Origin: an uncultured Candidatus Nitrosopelagicus sp.
GTDB taxonomy: Archaea; Thermoproteota; Nitrososphaeria; Nitrososphaerales; Nitrosopumilaceae
DNA: 9,454 bases
Reading direction: 5' to 3'
NCBI GenBank assembly: GCA_937896695.1
Contig: CALBOT010000011.1
Span: 1-9,454 of the forward strand
Shown here one piece after another: positions 5,893 through 9,454 of the stretch (position 1 is the stretch's first letter; each line of letters begins with the position of its first letter). The translations under genes were made by a program, and so were the position numbers. The notes below the pieces were generated by a model. That model ran no database searches and was not told the origin of the DNA. It saw nothing but the letters and a program-made list of their open reading frames with translations.

Positions 5893-6857
5893 ACGGTACT
5901 ACCTCTATCTTGCATTTTTAACTCCAAATTTTTTACATCCAAACCAAGAAGAGATTGTCTTTCATCAATCATCTTTTGAGCATCTTTCACTTTGTCAGGC
6001 TCTTCCCAGAATGTTGTTGCAAGAACTACTGCACGAGCACGTTCTTGTGCATCTTCAGCTTTGAATATTCCTGAACCAACAAAGATTCCATCACATCCAA
6101 GAGACATGAGATATGCAGCATCTGCAGGTGTAGCAATTCCGCCTGCAGCAAAATTTACAACAGGAAGTCTTCCTATCTTAGCAGTTTCTTCAACTAGATC
6201 ATATGATACTTTGAATTCTCTAGCCATTCTTACAAGATCTTGTTTATCATCTGAGTCATAGATGCTTTTGATTGCACGTAATTCTTCATTCACTTTTTTT
6301 ATGTGATAAATTGCTTCAGCGACATTACCGGTTCCAGGTTCTCCTTTAGTACGTATCATTGCAGCACCTTCTTCAATTCGTCTTAATGCTTCAGCCAAAG
6401 AACGTGCACCATTTACAAATGGAGTAGTGTAATCCCATTTCCAAATATGATGATATTCATCAGCCGGTGTTAAAACTTCAGATTCATCTATCATATCAAC
6501 ATTAGTTTCATCTAGAACTTTGGCTTCATACATATGACCAATTCTACATTTAGCCATAACAGGAATTGTTACATGGTCCATAATTTCTTCTATAATTCGA
6601 ATGCTTGCTGTTCGTGCTACACCGCCAGCCTTTCTTACATCAGAAGGTAGCTTATCTAAAACCATAACAGACACTGCTCCAGCTTCTTCAGCGATTTGAG
6701 CTTGTTCAACAGTGGTTACATCCATCACCACTCCATTTTTTAACATATGTGCAAAACCACGTTTCAAAGTTGATGTTCCACGAACAATTGAATTAGAATC
6801 AATTTTTTCACATATTGTACCTTTTGCACCTGGAATATCTCCAGAAAGTGGAATCAT
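5889..6857 (-). CDS. pdxS: Pyridoxal 5'-phosphate synthase subunit PdxS
   Basis: PdxS condenses ribose 5-phosphate, glyceraldehyde 3-phosphate and ammonia (from PdxT) into PLP. It is a TIM barrel that assembles as two hexameric rings. By comparison with the Bacillus enzyme (Asp24, Lys81, Lys149), the residues here are Asp46 in GVVMD, Lys103 in PVMAK, which forms the sugar imine, and Lys171 in IRTKGEPGTGN, which takes over the intermediate. DESEVLTPADE (124-134), NFAAGGIATPADAA and GCDGIFVGSGIF give the phosphate-binding loops. At 322 residues it is some 25-30 longer than the usual 290-295; the extra is mostly at the N-terminus, about 20 residues before the usual GTxxLKRG start. The ATG at 6857 has a TATA-like box about 24 bases upstream, which supports this longer start. 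The stop overlaps the pdxT start. The upstream membrane-protein gene ends 24 bases before, so read-through from it is possible. Confidence 0.96.
   Translation of the reverse strand: MIPLSGDIPGAKGTICEKIDSNSIVRGTSTLKRGFAHMLKNGVVMDVTTVEQAQIAEEAGAVSVMVLDKLPSDVRKAGGVARTASIRIIEEIMDHVTIPVMAKCRIGHMYEAKVLDETNVDMIDESEVLTPADEYHHIWKWDYTTPFVNGARSLAEALRRIEEGAAMIRTKGEPGTGNVAEAIYHIKKVNEELRAIKSIYDSDDKQDLVRMAREFKVSYDLVEETAKIGRLPVVNFAAGGIATPADAAYLMSLGCDGIFVGSGIFKAEDAQERARAVVLATTFWEEPDKVKDAQKMIDERQSLLGLDVKNLELKMQDRGSTV
5901..5906 (-). promoter_or_regulatory. Shine-Dalgarno site of pdxT
   Basis: The minus strand reads AGAGGT here, eight bases before the TTG start of pdxT, inside the last codons of pdxS. It fits pairing with the CCUCC at the end of archaeal 16S rRNA. 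This is the only good Shine-Dalgarno site I see in the window and it supports the unusual TTG start. It fits a pattern of leaderless first genes with SD-driven internal operon genes. Confidence 0.6.
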
Positions 6858-6876
6858 ATACTATCGTTGCCTCATC

Positions 6877-6886
6877 GATATTTATT
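6877..6886 (-). promoter_or_regulatory. TATA-like box of pdxS
   Basis: On the minus strand AATAAATATC is centred about 24 bases before the pdxS ATG. It covers the stop codon of the preceding gene (6882-6884). The 24-base gap has no Shine-Dalgarno motif, which favours a separate leaderless pdxS transcript over translation from a shared message. Confidence 0.45.
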
Positions 6887-7415
6887 CCCTTATGATCTCC
6901 ATTATAGATTCAAGCTCCTCCTGAACCATTGTGATTATAGGAGGAATCATTTTTTCGGTTGCATTTGATTCAGGCCAATATAGTTGATTAGTGTCATCAT
7001 TAAGAGTAATCTTCAAACCATATTTCTGATAAGTTTCAGTTCCTTCTTTTATAGAAAATGATTCAAAGGGTAATGCTAGAAAACCAGTTTCTTTAATCAT
7101 AGCAACAAGTTTTATTCTCTGAGAATTTTCAATTTTGATAGTTTTTGGAGGACTAACTTCTCCATCTTTAGTGAGAGAATAAGTTACTGTGCCATCATTT
7201 TTTATAACAATAATTTCTGTTTGATCAGCAGTAATTCTATCAGTAATACCTGGAGAAATATTTCTGAGATGATGAGTAGTAAATTCTATTTCAGATTTAT
7301 CAGAAGGATCTATTGCAGTACTTGCAATTTCAGGCATAGTAACTAAGGGAATGCTAATGATTATTGCAAGAATTACAGGAATTGCACCAGCGACAATAAG
7401 AATAGGTTTTACCAT
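6882..7415 (-). CDS. Membrane-anchored protein of unknown function
   Basis: I do not recognise this gene with confidence. The 177 residues begin MVKP, followed by one hydrophobic segment (about 4-25, ILIVAGAIPVILAIIISIPL) that looks like an uncleaved signal anchor. The remaining ~150 residues are polar and would face outside. They alternate short strand-like stretches (EIIVIKNDGTVTYSL, KTIKIEN) with a GFLALPFESF helix-turn, a glycine/tyrosine segment (YQKYGLKITLNDD) and a C-terminal amphipathic helix (IITMVQEELESIMEII). The arrangement vaguely recalls small beta-rich extracellular domains of the DUF6438 kind, an impression only. There is no cysteine, so no lipobox and no haem or metal site of that sort. 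The frame extends upstream to a TTG at 7442, but the ATG at 7415 is preferred because a TATA-like box sits at 7441-7449. It lies just upstream of pdxS on the same strand; a functional link is unproven. Confidence 0.7.
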   Translation of the reverse strand: MVKPILIVAGAIPVILAIIISIPLVTMPEIASTAIDPSDKSEIEFTTHHLRNISPGITDRITADQTEIIVIKNDGTVTYSLTKDGEVSPPKTIKIENSQRIKLVAMIKETGFLALPFESFSIKEGTETYQKYGLKITLNDDTNQLYWPESNATEKMIPPIITMVQEELESIMEIIRE

Positions 7416-7440
7416 TTTACTGCAAATAATGGCAATTTGC

Positions 7441-7449
7441 AAATAAACC
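7441..7449 (-). promoter_or_regulatory. TATA-like box of the membrane-protein gene
   Basis: On the minus strand GGTTTATTT is centred about 30 bases before the ATG at 7415. The alternative TTG start at 7442 would place this box over the start codon itself. The divergent tRNA promoter lies about 15 bases away, so the 76 bases between the two genes serve both directions. Confidence 0.45.
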
Positions 7450-7459
7450 TTGGTAATAG

Positions 7460-7467
7460 TTAAAATT
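7460..7467 (+). promoter_or_regulatory. TATA-like box of tRNA-Trp
   Basis: TTAAAATT is centred about 28 bases before the first base of the tRNA, the expected position if transcription starts one or a few bases ahead of the mature 5' end. Confidence 0.4.
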
Positions 7468-7491
7468 CCCGCTCAATATTCCAATTTTTGT

Positions 7492-7565
7492 GGGTTCGTA
7501 GCCTAGCCTGGTAGGGCGACGGTCTCCAAAACCGTCGATCGTCGGTTCAAATCCGATCGGGCCCA
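7492..7565 (+). tRNA. trnW: tRNA-Trp, anticodon CCA
   Basis: A complete cloverleaf of 74 bases folds by hand. The acceptor stem GGGTTCG pairs with CGGGCCC (7558-7564), including two G-U pairs, with discriminator A at 7565. The D-stem GCCT pairs with GGGC around an AGCCTGGTA loop. The anticodon stem ACGGT/ACCGT (7519-7523 and 7531-7535) encloses the loop CTCCAAA, giving anticodon CCA at 7526-7528, which reads UGG. The variable loop has five bases. The T-stem GTCGG/CCGAT has one G-U pair and encloses TTCAAAT. There is no intron after position 37, where archaeal tRNA-Trp genes often have one, and the 3' CCA is not encoded. The tRNA ends one base before the stop codon of the convergent aconitase gene. 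Confidence 0.95.
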
Positions 7566-7566
7566 C

Positions 7567-9454
7567 TTAAGATGTTTTATTTTTTAAAACATTCAAAGCA
7601 GAACCAGCCTTGAACCATTCAATTTGTGATAGATTGTAAGAATGCTTTAACATAATTTTTTCAGTAGTGCCATCAGAGTGTTCTAATTGACATTCAAAAG
7701 ATTTGTCAGGAGCAAAATCACTTAATCCAGAGATACTAATTTTATCATCTTCTTTGATCTTTTCATAATCATCAGAACTTTCAAATGTTAATGCAAGTAT
7801 GCCTTGTTTTTTGAGATTTGTTTCATGTATTCTTGCAAAGGATTTTGCAATAACAACAGCACACCCCAAAAATCTAGGAGTCATTGCTGCATGTTCACGA
7901 CTACTACCTTCACCATAATTATTATCTCCAACTATTACCCAACGCATATTTTTTTCTTGGTAGCTTCTTGCAATTTGTGAACAATTTTCAATACTATTTG
8001 TAAGAATATTTTTTGCTTTACCTACTTCGTCATTAAATGCATTTACAGCACCTAAGAGTAAATTATCACTAAGATTATCCAAATGTCCACGAAGTCTAAG
8101 CCAAGGACCTGCTGGAGAAATATGATCAGTCGTACATTTTCCTTTTGCCTTCAAAATTAAATTTAATCCAGTAAAATCATTACCATTCCAAGATGAAAAT
8201 GGTTCAAGTTTTTGTAATCTCTCACTTTTTGGATCAAGTAAAACTTCAACATTTTCAGGATCTTCAGATGGTGGAAGATAAATTCCAGCAGTATTTACAA
8301 ATCCATTTGCAGGCACTTCAGGGGCAATTTCAGGAGGAGATAGTTTAATTTTCTTACCGTCTTTTCCTTCAAGTAAATCTTCAAGAGGATTGAACGATAA
8401 ACTTCCTCCCAATGCAAGTGCAGTAACAATTTCAGGACTTGCTATGAAGTTCATCGTATCACGTTTTCCATCATTACGTCCAGGAAAATTTCGATTAAAT
8501 GATGTGACAATAGAATTTTTTTCTCCATCTTTTAGCTCGGGTCTTTGCCATTGACCAATGCAAGGACCACATGCATTAGCAAGAACAGTTGCACCGATTG
8601 ATTTCAATGTATCAATTTGTCCATCTCTTTCAATGGTAGAACGAATTTGTTCAGAACCAGGAGTTACTAACAATGGAATTTTTGCCTTAATTCCATGTGT
8701 TTCAGCCTGTTTTGCAACACTAGATGATCTAGACATGTCCTCATAAGAAGAATTTGTACAACTTCCAATTAATGCAACAGATATTTTATCAATGTAATCA
8801 TTTGAGTCAATTTCGTCAGATAATTTTGAAATTGGTCTTGCTAGATCAGGAGTATGTGGTCCAACTACATGAGGTTCAAGAGTTGAAAGATCAATTTCAA
8901 TAATTTTATCAAAGAATTGTTCAGGAGTTTTTTCTACTTCAGGATCAGGTTGAAGTAAACTCATATGATCATTTGCAAGGGATGCGATTTCTTTTCTATT
9001 AGTAGAATTCAGATATGTTTCCATTCTTTTATCATAAGGGAATATTGAACATGTTGCACCGATTTCAGCACCCATGTTTGTAATTGTTGCTTTACCAGTA
9101 CAACTAATTGATTCCACACCAGGACCAAAATATTCGATAATAGAATTTGTACCTCCAGATACTGAAAGTTTTCCTGCAACGTATAATATTACATCTTTAG
9201 GAGCAGTCCATCCACTCATTTTTCCTTTAAGATGAACACCTATTCGTTTTGGGTAAAGTAATTCCCATGGCATACCTGCCATTGTTTCAGCTGCATCAAG
9301 ACCACCAACACCTACAGCTATCATTCCTAATCCACCTGCATTTGGAGTATGAGAATCAGTTCCAATCATTAAACCTCCAGGAAATGCATAATTTTCTAAA
9401 ACTACTTGATGTATGATTCCTGCACCCGGATTCCAAAATCCAGCACCATACTTG
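7567..9454 (-). CDS. acn: Aconitate hydratase, mitochondrial-like (N-terminus beyond the window)
   Basis: Aconitase interconverts citrate and isocitrate through cis-aconitate with a [4Fe-4S] cluster. The reading frame is open to the right edge; the visible part is 628 residues, and the mature mitochondrial enzyme has about 754, so roughly 125 are missing. The visible part starts KYGAGFWNPGAGIIHQVV; numbers below count from the Met of MIGTDSHTPNAGG (9367-9369). Cluster ligands are Cys204 in GSCTNSSYED and Cys267/Cys270 in ANACGPCIGQW. The arginine-rich FNRNFPGRND (291-300) and GKCTTDHISPAGPW (410-423) follow. The C-terminal swivelling domain carries GDNNYGEGSSREHAA (481-495), with catalytic Ser490, and ends IEWFKAGSALN. 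As far as I can recall it, the wording follows eukaryotic mitochondrial aconitase along the full length, more than bacterial AcnA or AcnB. It ends one base from the convergent tRNA. Its promoter and start are not in the window. Confidence 0.96.
   Translation of the reverse strand, partial: KYGAGFWNPGAGIIHQVVLENYAFPGGLMIGTDSHTPNAGGLGMIAVGVGGLDAAETMAGMPWELLYPKRIGVHLKGKMSGWTAPKDVILYVAGKLSVSGGTNSIIEYFGPGVESISCTGKATITNMGAEIGATCSIFPYDKRMETYLNSTNRKEIASLANDHMSLLQPDPEVEKTPEQFFDKIIEIDLSTLEPHVVGPHTPDLARPISKLSDEIDSNDYIDKISVALIGSCTNSSYEDMSRSSSVAKQAETHGIKAKIPLLVTPGSEQIRSTIERDGQIDTLKSIGATVLANACGPCIGQWQRPELKDGEKNSIVTSFNRNFPGRNDGKRDTMNFIASPEIVTALALGGSLSFNPLEDLLEGKDGKKIKLSPPEIAPEVPANGFVNTAGIYLPPSEDPENVEVLLDPKSERLQKLEPFSSWNGNDFTGLNLILKAKGKCTTDHISPAGPWLRLRGHLDNLSDNLLLGAVNAFNDEVGKAKNILTNSIENCSQIARSYQEKNMRWVIVGDNNYGEGSSREHAAMTPRFLGCAVVIAKSFARIHETNLKKQGILALTFESSDDYEKIKEDDKISISGLSDFAPDKSFECQLEHSDGTTEKIMLKHSYNLSQIEWFKAGSALNVLKNKTS
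7572..7592 (+). terminator. T-rich inverted repeat downstream of tRNA-Trp
   Basis: Seven bases after the tRNA, ATGTTTTA and TAAAACAT form a perfect 8-base inverted repeat around TTTTT. On the plus strand it yields a U-rich stretch suited to stop tRNA transcription. It lies in the last codons of the leftward aconitase gene, so part of the pattern may come from lysine and asparagine codons there. Confidence 0.4.

Noticed and set aside
5992..6261. Open frames on the plus strand across pdxS and pdxT
   Set aside because: They are antisense to strongly conserved genes whose catalytic motifs are all on the minus strand.
6882..7415. Lipoprotein or cytochrome-like role for the membrane-anchored protein
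   Set aside because: From the preferred start it has no cysteine, hence no lipobox and no CxxCH haem site.
7416..7442. Nine-residue N-terminal extension of the membrane protein from a TTG start
   Set aside because: The TATA-like box overlaps the TTG, while the ATG at 7415 has a properly placed box and begins directly ahead of the membrane anchor.
1..9454. CRISPR array, insertion sequence, toxin-antitoxin pair or other defence or mobile system
   Set aside because: I saw no direct-repeat array, transposase, recombinase or terminal repeats, and the genes are ordinary housekeeping genes. No new multi-gene system is supported.

Overview
The window looks like a piece of a low-GC archaeal genome, most likely a marine ammonia-oxidising archaeon of the Nitrosopumilus type (Nitrososphaerota/Thaumarchaeota). 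The grounds are inference from content. The DNA is AT-rich and genes are packed with little or no spacing. Archaeal TATA-like boxes lie about 24-30 bases before start codons that mostly lack a Shine-Dalgarno site, which suggests leaderless mRNAs. The proteins include an archaeal-style valyl-tRNA synthetase, PdxS/PdxT, a stand-alone asparagine-synthase-type PP-loop protein and a mitochondrial-like aconitase. The first ~400 bases do not fit: they are much richer in GC and encode a fragment of a bacterial TonB-dependent receptor barrel, a Gram-negative outer-membrane protein with no place in an archaeon. I read this left end as a chimeric join (amplification or assembly artefact).

Layout, left to right: 1-~115, GC-rich DNA of unknown origin; ~115-~415, TonB receptor fragment; 475-1842 (+), purB, adenylosuccinate lyase; 1828-2622 (-), glutaminase-less asparagine-synthase-like protein, overlapping the end of purB tail to tail; 2626-2925 (+), pterin-4a-carbinolamine dehydratase; 2957-5278 (+), valS; 5275-5892 (-), pdxT, and 5889-6857 (-), pdxS, overlapping genes for the two subunits of pyridoxal-5'-phosphate synthase; 6882-7415 (-), membrane-anchored protein of unknown function; 7492-7565 (+), tRNA-Trp(CCA); 7567-9454 (-), aconitase, whose N-terminus lies beyond the right edge.

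The genes are core housekeeping: purine synthesis, amino-acid and cofactor metabolism (PLP, pterin), tRNA charging and the citric acid cycle. The only clear operon is pdxS-pdxT, with a 4-base TTGA overlap and a good Shine-Dalgarno site, possibly preceded by the membrane-protein gene. Neighbouring transcription units overlap or abut at their ends (15-base and 4-base convergent overlaps, a 1-base gap between tRNA and aconitase), so promoters and terminators lie inside neighbouring genes.

I found no CRISPR array, insertion sequence, defence system or evident new multi-gene system. The points most worth a second look are the chimeric left end, the asparagine-synthase-like protein with no glutaminase and a doubtful start, the unknown membrane-anchored protein beside pdxS, and the mitochondrial-type aconitase.
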